Below, one piece after another: positions 8,813 to 17,800 of a stretch of 29,593 nucleotides of DNA. The stretch comes from Candidatus Sericytochromatia bacterium (GTDB taxonomy: Bacteria > Cyanobacteriota > Sericytochromatia > UBA7694 > JACMQJ01), in assembly GCA_014377055.1 (NCBI GenBank), contig JACMQJ010000183.1, positions 1-29,593 on the forward strand. The letters run 5' to 3'. Within the stretch, counting starts at the first letter, position 1. The number at the start of each line of letters is the position of its first letter. Below the pieces are notes generated by a model. The model was not told the DNA's origin and ran no database searches. It was given only the letters and a program-made list of their open reading frames with translations. A program made the translations under genes and the position numbers.

Positions 8813-10105
8813 TTATTTTTTCTCAGTATATTTTCTTAGAAACTCAATAATAGCTGCTGATTCACTTTTAGTGATAAGCTTTCTAGTTTTATACCTTGAT
8901 ACAATAGGTTCCCATTCATCGCCTGTATGAACATCTGGACTGATCAATATATGACATTTTGAACAATTATTGATATATAAAGTTCTTCCCTTATCAACAG
9001 TGTTCAAAGTTTCATTTTTTTCTAAGTCCTCAGCATCTATTTTTTTTAATAATAGCAAACTAAATATTTTTGGATATTCAAAATTACCCTTATAGGTTAG
9101 ACCTGCTTGTATCCCATAATAATTATCTATATTATTTCCTAAAATTGGTTTGTCAAACGCAAGATTAACATCAAAATTAGAAAATTTATATCCTAAATTT
9201 GGTCTAACAGATAAATAATTAGAGCTTTGAGCATTTCCATCATTAACAGTTGAATATCCATATAAGCTAATATCAAAATCAAACATAACTTTATATGAAA
9301 AAAGCTTTAAATTGAGTGGTTCAAGGATGTTGTTCTTACCCAAATCAAAAATATAATTTATTTGAGAAGAAAAGTTAGTATTAGTAATTGTTTTATCTGC
9401 ATTTGCAGTACTTAAAGAAAATCTATATTTGTAACCGATACCAGCTTGAGCATACAAAGAATCAAAATTATAAAGCTCAAATGGTTTGGTAGCTAGTAAC
9501 ATAATTCCTAAATCGGGTTGATTCTCTCCTACTGTAGATATTTTTAAAGTATCAGCTATAATTGAGCCAGGTGCTTTAGCATCAATTTGAACTGACAAAA
9601 TTACAGGTTTATCAATAATCTTAAATTTAAAATCAAACCATGGATTGGGTATGCTTGCAGGCTGACCAAAATTATATCTATAGGGGATATTAGCAAAAAA
9701 AGAAAGATTATCAATTATTCCCCATCCAAAACTTAAGTTAGGTTGGATAAATGAATAATTATGTTCATTAACTACTAGTAAACCATTACTATCAAAACTG
9801 CCATAAGCAAAATCTGTACTAAGTCCCAATCTAGCAAAAACTTCATTTCCCTTGAGGGTTGCCGCACCAGTAAATAAATTTGATGAGCCTCCTTGTTGAA
9901 TTTTTGGATAGTAGTTAAGATTATAAGCATCTTCTCTTGCTTTAGTTTCAATTACCTTTGTTTTTTTATTGAATTCTATTTCATCATCTGTTAAATCGTC
10001 AGCAAGCGAGGGATTATAATTTGAGCTAGATAATAAAAAAAATATTAGCATCGCTATACTCGTATTTTGATACTTTTTATTCTTATATCTTTTCTTTTTT
10101 GTCAA
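8813..10105 (-). CDS. Outer-membrane beta-barrel protein with C-terminal haem c motif
   Basis: A 430-residue exported protein. A basic start and hydrophobic core (AMLIFFLLSSS) lead to a likely cleavage after SLA35. Residues about 60-350 are alternating polar/aromatic beta strands, with phrases such as NLSFFANIPYRYNFGQP, VLSVQIDAKAPG and GYKFSNFDVNLAFDKP, typical of porin-like barrels of the 'MetA-pathway phenol degradation' type. The last 60 residues differ: TVDKGRTLYINNCSKCH carries a CxxCH haem c motif (C381-S-K-C384-H385), followed by EWEPIVSRY and a final helix as in small class I cytochromes. No methionine follows the motif, so the sixth ligand is unclear (H393 is possible). It may let electrons or a redox signal reach the outer membrane; function is unknown. 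It converges on the lipase gene. Confidence 0.75.
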   Translation of the reverse strand: MTKKKRYKNKKYQNTSIAMLIFFLLSSSNYNPSLADDLTDDEIEFNKKTKVIETKAREDAYNLNYYPKIQQGGSSNLFTGAATLKGNEVFARLGLSTDFAYGSFDSNGLLVVNEHNYSFIQPNLSFGWGIIDNLSFFANIPYRYNFGQPASIPNPWFDFKFKIIDKPVILSVQIDAKAPGSIIADTLKISTVGENQPDLGIMLLATKPFELYNFDSLYAQAGIGYKYRFSLSTANADKTITNTNFSSQINYIFDLGKNNILEPLNLKLFSYKVMFDFDISLYGYSTVNDGNAQSSNYLSVRPNLGYKFSNFDVNLAFDKPILGNNIDNYYGIQAGLTYKGNFEYPKIFSLLLLKKIDAEDLEKNETLNTVDKGRTLYINNCSKCHILISPDVHTGDEWEPIVSRYKTRKLITKSESAAIIEFLRKYTEKK

Positions 10106-10230
10106 AATTATTTCTCCAAAATAAAACTACCATAATGTAATTCAACTTAATTTTAAATTATCTTTGCCTTAAAGCACAGCCCATAATGATTAAATAATTT
10201 TTAGTTATCAAAAATATTAAAGTTTAAATG

Positions 10231-10236
10231 TATAAT
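10231..10236 (+). promoter_or_regulatory. Candidate -10 box for corA
   Basis: TATAAT preceded directly by TG, about 40 bases before the corA ATG, a sensible distance for a short leader. The following TAATTGTATAGAA (10233-10245) recurs exactly at 12741-12753 ahead of the rhomboid leader. No clear -35 element. Confidence 0.35.
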
Positions 10237-10272
10237 TGTATAGAAAAATATTAAAAACCTAAAAAAATAAAT

Positions 10273-11364
10273 ATGGCTACAACATCAAGATTAAATATGA
10301 ACAAATTTATCAAAGATAGATCTGCTAAGAATGGATTAGCTCCTGGATCTCTAGTTCATATTGGAGCAAAAAAAATTGATCATGTTGAAATAGATTTGAT
10401 TGATTATAGTGAAAATCATTTTGAAGAAAAAAAGATTAGTTCTGTTAGAGATAGCTTACATCTAAAAGATAACCCAACTGTAACATGGGTAAATATTGAA
10501 GGTCTTGAAGATACTGATACTATAAAAGCGATAGGTGAGTATTTTGGTTCAAATCTTCTGATTCTTGAAGACATGCTTAATACAGATCAACGACCAAAAA
10601 TAGAGATATTTGATGATTATATTTTTATAGTTTTTAAAATGCTTTCATACAATGATAATCTTGATCAAATAAATACAGAACAAGTAAGTATTGTTTTTGG
10701 TAAAGATTATTTAATCTCACTACAAGAAGGAATTGAAGGTGATGTTTTTGAACCTGTTCGTAATCGACTTAGAAAAGGAAGTAACTATATTAGAAAAAAA
10801 GGAGCGGACTTTTTGGCTTATACGTTATTGGATGTAGTTATTGATAATTATTTTGATGTTCTCGAAAAAATTGGCGAAAAGATGGAGACTCTTGATGAGC
10901 AATTAATTAATAATCCAAGACCTGAAGTTTTACAAGAAATATATAATTTAAAAAGAGAAATTATTTTTATGCGTAAATCTATTTGGCCGATGCGTGAAAT
11001 AGTTAATCGCTTTGAACAAGTTGAATCCGAAATTGTCTGTCAAACAACAAGAGCCTATCTTAGAGATATATATGATCATATTATTCAGGTCATTGATACA
11101 GAAGAAACTTTTAGAGATATTATTTCAGGAATGATGGATTTGTATCTTTCAAGTATCAGTAATAGAATGAATGAGATAATGAAATTTTTATCAATTGTTG
11201 GAACTATTTTTATCCCTTTAACTTTTATTGTCGGTCTTTATGGTATGAATTTTGAATATATGCCAGAGCTAAAATCAAAGTATGGTTATCCAACTGTTGT
11301 TATTATTATGGTGTTAGTTGCTACATCAATGGTTGCATTTTTTAAAAAGAAAAAATGGCTTTAA
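10273..11364 (+). CDS. corA: CorA magnesium/cobalt transporter
   Basis: A 363-residue inner-membrane divalent cation channel, normally pentameric, mainly importing Mg2+. The N-terminal 290 residues form the cytoplasmic funnel domain (TWVNIEGLEDTDTIKAIGEYF, ILEDMLNTDQRPKIEIFDDYIFIVFKM are typical). Two C-terminal transmembrane helices follow, the first ending in the signature Y323-G-M-N326 of the selectivity loop, the second VVIIMVLVATSMVAFF with a basic tail KKKKWL on the cytoplasmic side. Length and motif agree with the family (E. coli CorA 316, Thermotoga 351). The stop codon overlaps that of the convergent saccharopine dehydrogenase gene by four bases. Confidence 0.96.
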   Translation: MATTSRLNMNKFIKDRSAKNGLAPGSLVHIGAKKIDHVEIDLIDYSENHFEEKKISSVRDSLHLKDNPTVTWVNIEGLEDTDTIKAIGEYFGSNLLILEDMLNTDQRPKIEIFDDYIFIVFKMLSYNDNLDQINTEQVSIVFGKDYLISLQEGIEGDVFEPVRNRLRKGSNYIRKKGADFLAYTLLDVVIDNYFDVLEKIGEKMETLDEQLINNPRPEVLQEIYNLKREIIFMRKSIWPMREIVNRFEQVESEIVCQTTRAYLRDIYDHIIQVIDTEETFRDIISGMMDLYLSSISNRMNEIMKFLSIVGTIFIPLTFIVGLYGMNFEYMPELKSKYGYPTVVIIMVLVATSMVAFFKKKKWL

Positions 11365-12710
11365 ATTTTTTGAAATTCAATTTTCTTTTCATTGAAGTTG
11401 ATTCCATAATTTGCTAACTCATCAAGGATAGGAGCATATATATCTTTTGTTAATGGAATAATTATTCCTGTCTTATTAATTATTCCATTTAATATATGTT
11501 TTGTGGCTATAGCAACTGGTAAACCTACTGTTTTTGCCATTGCTGTATAAGTTTGATTGTCACCAATAACAACCATAGATGATTGTATCTGCTTATGTTG
11601 ACCTAGTTCCATATAATCAAACTTATGCCACATAATTACCATGTCTTTATCTTCTGGCTCCAAAGTCCATTTTTTTTCTAGTATATGCTGTAAAATTTGA
11701 GCTGGAGTAGCATTTTTCAATCCTATTTTAATATTTTTGAATAAATCCAACCACTCTAATTTTTCCATTAGATCAGAGTCTTGATCAATATTAAGATAAT
11801 GCTGAACTTTTAGCTCAACAGAATCTATAATATCATAAGCCAAAAATAAGTTAATAAAGTCTCTATATGTCATATTTTCTGAGTTATCAAGTATATAACT
11901 ATCATCTGTCATTCCAAGCTGAACGAACATATCCCATGCTCTACAAAAACCTAATCTCCTAAGTGTACCTCTAAAAAATGTTTTAACATCTTTTAGTCCA
12001 TACACATCACAATAAGTTAATGAATCCCTATTGGCATATCCTTGAAACTTGCCATATCCTTCTATCTCAATAACTTCTGTACGTCTAAAAATTTTATGAT
12101 AAGGAATATATTTATATTTGCCAGCTTGAATAAATTTGGCTGCAGATCCCTGTGCTGCTATCACTACATTTCTAGGATTCCAAGTAAATTTGTATTTCCA
12201 AGGATTATCTTTTTCATATTCAGGAGCAACAAGACCACCACAAAAAGATTCAAAGCCTATCATTTCTGATCCTGTTTCTTTGATCTGATCAATAACTTTC
12301 ATAGCCGATAAGTGATCAAGACCTGGATCTAAGCCTATCTCATTTAAAAAAATCAATCCAGCATTTTTAACTTCTTGTTCCATTGCTTTTAATTCTGGTG
12401 AAACATAAGAAGCTGTGACAAGATTTTTTTTGAGTTTTAAGCAATCTTTGGCAACGATAATATGAAATCTAGCAGGTAAAAGAGAAATGACTATATCTGA
12501 ATTTATTATCTCACTTTCTCTTTGTTTTTGATTAAAAACATCAAATTTAATAGCTTTAATTGACGAATTATCTTTTATATGTTCATTAAGATGCTCTATA
12601 AAAATATCGGCAACAGTTGTTGACCAGTTTTCTTGTTCAGCATTGTCCATTAAATATTTTATTAGTGAGGATGAAGATTTACCTGCACCAATCAGTAATA
12701 TTTTTCTCAT
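11361..12710 (-). CDS. LYS9-type saccharopine dehydrogenase (L-glutamate-forming) family
   Basis: A 449-residue cytoplasmic oxidoreductase, close in length to yeast Lys9 (446). It begins with a Rossmann dinucleotide site KILLIGAGKSSSSLIKYL; the central signature FLNEIGLDPGLDHLSAMKVI and the substrate-domain stretch ESFCGGLVAPEYEKDNPWKYKF-TWNPRNV match the glutamate-forming saccharopine dehydrogenases. In that family it interconverts saccharopine with aminoadipate semialdehyde plus glutamate. Bacterial members can serve lysine catabolism or synthesis, or act on related carboxyalkyl-amino acids; the other lysine-pathway genes are not in the window, so the direction is unknown. It has no separate terminator: its stop overlaps that of corA. 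Confidence 0.85.
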   Translation of the reverse strand: MRKILLIGAGKSSSSLIKYLMDNAEQENWSTTVADIFIEHLNEHIKDNSSIKAIKFDVFNQKQRESEIINSDIVISLLPARFHIIVAKDCLKLKKNLVTASYVSPELKAMEQEVKNAGLIFLNEIGLDPGLDHLSAMKVIDQIKETGSEMIGFESFCGGLVAPEYEKDNPWKYKFTWNPRNVVIAAQGSAAKFIQAGKYKYIPYHKIFRRTEVIEIEGYGKFQGYANRDSLTYCDVYGLKDVKTFFRGTLRRLGFCRAWDMFVQLGMTDDSYILDNSENMTYRDFINLFLAYDIIDSVELKVQHYLNIDQDSDLMEKLEWLDLFKNIKIGLKNATPAQILQHILEKKWTLEPEDKDMVIMWHKFDYMELGQHKQIQSSMVVIGDNQTYTAMAKTVGLPVAIATKHILNGIINKTGIIIPLTKDIYAPILDELANYGINFNEKKIEFQKI

Positions 12711-12735
12711 TTAAGTTACTTTCTTTAAATTAATA

Positions 12736-12829
12736 TATAATAATTGTATAGAAGAAACTCACAAATAACCCATATCTTTACAAAAAGAGGGGAATAAGAA
12801 TTCCTTTATAAACTTTGGGTTACTTTTTT
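12736..12829 (+). promoter_or_regulatory. Candidate promoter plus terminator-like structured leader before rhomboid gene
   Basis: TATAAT at 12736-12741 could start a plus-strand transcript near 12748. Downstream, TAACCCA (12766-12772) pairs with TGGGTTA (12816-12822), enclosing an inner 8-base-pair hairpin AGGGGAAT-AAGA-ATTCCTTT, and a run of six T (12824-12829) follows. This is the form of an intrinsic terminator, yet the only plus-strand gene nearby is the rhomboid gene starting 112 bases further on. It therefore looks like an attenuator in that gene's leader, or the end of an independent small RNA of about 80 bases. It matches no riboswitch class I recognise. Confidence 0.5.
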
Positions 12830-12941
12830 AGGAGAAATCAAAAGTCTAAAAAACGGTTTATAAATAGTGAAATATCTTTTACTATAGCCTTAAAATATAG
12901 ATTATAGCAATATATATATAAACAGCAAAGTTAGTTAAATA

Positions 12942-13736
12942 ATGGAAAACGACGATAATAAAGTTGATAATTTAGAAAATTCTTTTTTAATTTATAATCA
13001 CGAATCTCAAACGCTTAAAGGTTTTGATTATTTTATCGCTTGGATCAAAAACTTTCCTATAACAGCATTATGTATTTTTATTTCGATTGTTTTGTATATA
13101 TTAGTCAGTTATTCTACTTATTTTGAATTTAAAAGTTATCCTCAAGAAAATGCCAGAGAATATTTAGCATATATTAAGTATGGTGCTGTACTAGGTGGTC
13201 CATCTCAAGAATTACTATCACAGGGACAATTATGGCGATTACTAGTAAATGTCTTTCATCACGGTGGATTTATACATATTTTCTTTAATCTAACTGCCAT
13301 GTATGTTATTGGTGCTTACGCAGAAAAATATATGGGTAGCATAGCTTACTTAATTTTTATTTTACTTTGTGGTATGGGTCAAGAAATTGCTTGCCAACTA
13401 ACTATAGAGCAAGGAGCAATAGGTATATCAGGAGTTGCATTTGGTATTTTTGGTATTTTGATGATTATCAAAAACCAAGATGCAAATATCAAAAAATTTA
13501 TGACAAAAGAGTTAATCAGGTCAATGATTTTTCAATTAATTTTATTCATGTTTTTAACTTATTTTAATATTCTTAATATTGCTAATGTTGGACATATTTT
13601 TGGCTTATTTTATGGTTTCTTTTTTGCTTTCACATTTTATAAGTCACCGAGTTTAATAAAAAAAATATTTTTTGTGCTAGTAAATTTATCAATTATTCCA
13701 GGATTATATTATATTTACAATAATGTTATAAATTAA
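12942..13736 (+). CDS. Rhomboid family intramembrane serine protease
   Basis: A 264-residue membrane protein with about six hydrophobic segments. The catalytic pair is visible: S163 in G-I-S-G-V-A-F-G and H218 in NVGHIFGLFYGF. Other hallmarks are LWRLLVNVFHHGGFIHIFFNLTAM in the second segment region. Rhomboids cleave other membrane proteins within or near the bilayer; the substrate cannot be inferred here. An N-terminal cytoplasmic stretch of about 30 polar residues precedes the first membrane span. There is no clear Shine-Dalgarno before the ATG. The gene lies behind a structured, terminator-like leader and its stop overlaps by four bases that of the convergent nuclease gene. Confidence 0.92.
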   Translation: MENDDNKVDNLENSFLIYNHESQTLKGFDYFIAWIKNFPITALCIFISIVLYILVSYSTYFEFKSYPQENAREYLAYIKYGAVLGGPSQELLSQGQLWRLLVNVFHHGGFIHIFFNLTAMYVIGAYAEKYMGSIAYLIFILLCGMGQEIACQLTIEQGAIGISGVAFGIFGILMIIKNQDANIKKFMTKELIRSMIFQLILFMFLTYFNILNIANVGHIFGLFYGFFFAFTFYKSPSLIKKIFFVLVNLSIIPGLYYIYNNVIN

Positions 13737-14815
13737 TCTATCAGTTTTAAAACGTCTGCAATGTTGTCGTAATCATAAATATTATCTCTCGCATTATCTA
13801 TTTTTTCTATATCATTACAGTTATCTATTTTATTCTCAATATCACTATTTATTTTACCAAATTTCTTGGTTAATAGATTTTTAAGTCTTTGTTTTACATT
13901 CTCTAACGTTATTTTATCTGCTTCAATTTTTCCTTCAAGCTTGCCCTCAATTTTTCCTTCAAGCTTGCCTTCAATTTTACCTTTATTTACTAGCTCTTCT
14001 TTCTCTTTTCGGATAGCAGTTAAAAACATTGAGTTAACCTCTTCTTTGGTCTTATATAATTTTTCAAGTTCCTTATAATCAATTATATCAACTTTTTCAT
14101 TTATTGACATTTGCTTAAAATAATTCAGAAATAACTTTAAAGGTGTTGTTATTCCTTGATTGTCTAATATTTTTTGCACTTCTTGATGAATTATTCCTAG
14201 CTCATAATCTACTTCCATTATAAAAAGTGTTGAAACTATATTTCCTATTTTTAATAATTCCTGTAATGAATATGTGTTTTCTTTAAGTAAAAAAATATCA
14301 AAGTTAATACCATAATTTGCTAGTATATGATTATTTTTTATAAAATCAGATACTTTATTAGAATGATTCCATTTATCATCTCCATTGTACAAAACTAATG
14401 GAAAAATAGGAGGAAGTGAAATATCAGTTCCTTTTTCTTTGATCAAATCTAAATACATATTTGTTATATAATTTAAGCATCTGACAGGCATAAATTTATC
14501 TACAGATGATTGAAATTCTAATAAAATATAAATATATATCTCTGTATCATCAACTAATTTAACTTTATAGATTACATCTGACTCTGTCTTTTCATACTTA
14601 TCTGAAATAAAAGTTTTATCGACTCTCTCTGATTTACTAAAATCGATATTTTGCACCCAATCCAATTTTACAAAAGATTGTATCAGTTCTCTAAATATTT
14701 CATGATTAGAAAATAGCTGCTTGTAAGCCCTGTCATATATTTGGTATATCTTATCCACTTGATTTATTTCAACTTTTATAATTATTTTCGTTCTATAGGT
14801 AATTGATATTGCCAA
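13733..14815 (-). CDS. Rpn/YhgA-like PD-(D/E)XK nuclease (recombination-promoting nuclease/putative transposase)
   Basis: A protein of about 340-360 residues of the Rpn family, whose E. coli members are DNases that promote RecA-independent recombination. It shows the family opening IYDRAYKQLFSNHEIFRELIQSFV, then the nuclease core with D in TESDVIYKVKL and the E-x-Q in YILLEFQSS, followed by MPVRCLNYITNMY. The C-terminus RLKNLLTKKFGKI...IENKID resembles DUF4351. Between them is a run of EGKIEGKL repeats, common in this family. The longest frame starts at a TTG (14815) that overlaps the upstream gene by 34 bases; a GTG at 14758, just before the conserved region, is an alternative start. Neither has a good Shine-Dalgarno. 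It probably reads through from the large propeller gene. Such nucleases are often multicopy and mobile. Confidence 0.8.
   Translation of the reverse strand: MAISITYRTKIIIKVEINQVDKIYQIYDRAYKQLFSNHEIFRELIQSFVKLDWVQNIDFSKSERVDKTFISDKYEKTESDVIYKVKLVDDTEIYIYILLEFQSSVDKFMPVRCLNYITNMYLDLIKEKGTDISLPPIFPLVLYNGDDKWNHSNKVSDFIKNNHILANYGINFDIFLLKENTYSLQELLKIGNIVSTLFIMEVDYELGIIHQEVQKILDNQGITTPLKLFLNYFKQMSINEKVDIIDYKELEKLYKTKEEVNSMFLTAIRKEKEELVNKGKIEGKLEGKIEGKLEGKIEADKITLENVKQRLKNLLTKKFGKINSDIENKIDNCNDIEKIDNARDNIYDYDNIADVLKLID
13925..13981 (-). repeat. 24-bp tandem repeat inside Rpn-like gene
   Basis: Two nearly identical 24-bp units (13925-13948 and 13949-13972, one base different) and a partial third encode the EGKIEGKLEGKIEGKL charged stretch. 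Such repeats expand or contract by slippage in steps of eight codons without breaking the frame. Confidence 0.85.
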
Positions 14816-17800
14816 ACAACTTCTGAGTTTTTATTAACTTCAATAATTTGCTTATTTGAGCTATGAACAATTACAGTATTGCCGTTGTCAAGCCTAGTTA
14901 CATTACTAGGGCTACTAAGTTGTCTAGCAGAATTACCCACTTTATAATTCATAAATTCCCAAATAATACGATTAGCATCATTAATCTCAATAACACGATT
15001 ATTTCGAGCATCAGCTATTAAAGTTGTATTATCAGAGGTTCTAGTTGCTTTTTCTGGATACATAAGCTGATTTGATTTATTACCTGATGAGCGATCTGTT
15101 CCATATTTCCAAAGTATATTTCCTTGCATATCAACTTCAATAACAGTATGATTACTCCAATCAGTTATAAGAGTATTATTATTAATAAGTCTTTCTGCAT
15201 AATAAGGAGCATTAAGAAGATTATTACCACCTTCCCAGCCACCATAAGTCCAAAGTATTTCTTTTTGTAGATTTACCTCAATCACCCTAGAACTGTATTG
15301 ATCAGTGATTAAAACATTATTATCTGGAGTTTGAACTGCTGACCTTGGATGTCCTAACTGATTATTGCCACTACCCATTGCTCCACTAATACCGTAAGTC
15401 CAAACAATTTCTTTAGTTGGTCTATATATTTTAATTACCCTATGATTGTCAGTATCAGCAACATAGACATATTCATCTTTAATTAGCTCTACATATTGAG
15501 GTCTTTCAAGATAATTTTCACTACTTTCTGACGACTCACCAAAACGCCATATAATATTTTTATAGCGATTAACAATCGAAATTTTGTGATTAGCTCGATC
15601 AACCAGAGCAACTTCAATTTCAGTTAAATTACTCATATTTTTTACATAATTACTAGTTGCTTGTCTTGCCTTTTCATGAGTCTTAGTTGTCATTCTATCA
15701 TTAATTATTTTATCTTCTTCTTGTGATATAGTTTCTTCTTTAAATTCTGGAGATTTGGCTAAGTATTCTATTTGTCTGATATATATTAGTTGTCCTTGTG
15801 CTCCTACCTCTATAACCTGCTCAGGACTTATAATTACAGTATGACCTGTTTTTAATCTATAAGCTTTGAGGGCATTAATATTTATTGGACAACCTTGATC
15901 CATACTTGTGGCAAAATGCCATGTAACTTGCTTATCCTGATTTACTTCGATAATTCTGTTATTACCAGTATCAACAACCAAAGTATTACCATTGTCTAAC
16001 TTATAAGCAAACATTGGTGAATTAAGCTGATCTTTGGCTGAACCGTAGCCACTACCAAGCCTATTTTTACTATTACCATATTGCCAAAATATTTCATCAT
16101 TTTCATCAATTTCTATAATTCGATGATTATCTGTATCTGTAATTAAGGTATGACCATTACTTAGTCTTTGTATATAACTAGGGCTATAAAGTTTTTTATC
16201 TGTCGCTCCAACTGTTGCTGTTGTACCGTATTGCCAAACTATTTTATCAAGATGATTTACTTCAAATACTCGATGATTACCTTGATCGGCAATTAATGTA
16301 TTACCATTAAGTAAACGTATTGCTTGCACAGGTCTTCTTAAGAATAAATCTCTAAATCCTTCTCTATTTTTTAGTTCCCAATATATACGACCTGACTTGG
16401 TAAACTCAATAATTCGATCTCCCTCAGAATCAGATATTAAGGTTGTTCCACTTCTTAAACGCATTGCACTGTATGGATGTATCAAATCATTGTTGTTTTT
16501 ATTGGCTATTTGCCAAACAATTTGACCACCCTCATTTGTTTCTAAGACACGATTACCCAATGTATCAGGTATCAATAAATGTCCTTCATTAAGATTAGCC
16601 AAAGGGCTTGGAGAAGCTGGAGATCTGACATCCTCATTCTGAGATTTGTGATCATTTTCTCTTGAACATTTAGAACAGATCTCAATCTCTGCTGGAATGC
16701 TTACACCACATTTTTCACAAATTGATTCGGTTGACTTTTCTTTTACAGGCTCATCATCAACAGGAGGAGCATTATATACTTGCTGATTATTGTTAGCTGG
16801 GGCTGATACATTAGTTTGAGTTTGTTTTTTTTGAGCTATTTCGCTTAATGTTTTTAACATAACGACTAATTTTTCTTGATTAACAACTATTTCTAAGGAA
16901 AAATCGCCGACAAGATTTTCAATTTTAATAAAAGCATAGTCTTTGTCTAATATCTCATCTTTAGCTCTGGTAATTAAAGAGTGATATTTAAAAATATCTG
17001 CTCTTGGTACTTCTATGCCCCAAATACTATGAAAATCTTCAACGCAAATAGCCATAATAGCTTCTTCTAGCATAGTTGGATCAAGTGTTTTAAGTTTTTC
17101 TCTAACTGCTTGCCTAACATCCGATGGAATATTAGCAGACATATTTGGTGGTAACTCTGTTCTTGCTCTAGGTACATTGACAGGTAAGGCTTTCAGCTCT
17201 GCCTTATTTGTATGTTTTACCATTTCTTTATTTTCTGGTTTAGCCAAATTTTGAGCTTGAACTTGCTCTTTATGATGTTGACTTAAATCTTGTTGATTTT
17301 GTTCTGATTCGCTTTGTCTAGATATAATTGAGTCATATTTTTCTTTGATCACTTTATAAAATTCTTTCATAAAACGATTAAATTCAGCCATAGTAAAATC
17401 CACTAATACCACATCAAGATCAGGAAACTTTTGCTCTATTATTTCTTTAAGCTTCTTTTTATTGGCAGGATTAGCTATGGCTAAAGTTAATTTACCATCA
17501 ATTTTATTAATCGGTAAAAAGGCAAAATATCTCATCTGGTCTTCTTTAAAAGCGAGTAATAAAGAGGGATCTAGCTCAAATTGATATAATATAGGATATT
17601 TTTGTGCTGATGTCAAAGTTTGCTCTTCATCATCATCCATTTCTTTTTCTAGTAAACCAAAGCCTTCTTCATTTTCTAAAGGTTCTTGAATTATATTTTG
17701 TACTTCTGGAATATAATCATCTTGAATACCATTTATTTTGTCCAAAGCTGCCAAAACATGTTCTTCATTGATATAACCTAATTCGATTAAAATATCAATT

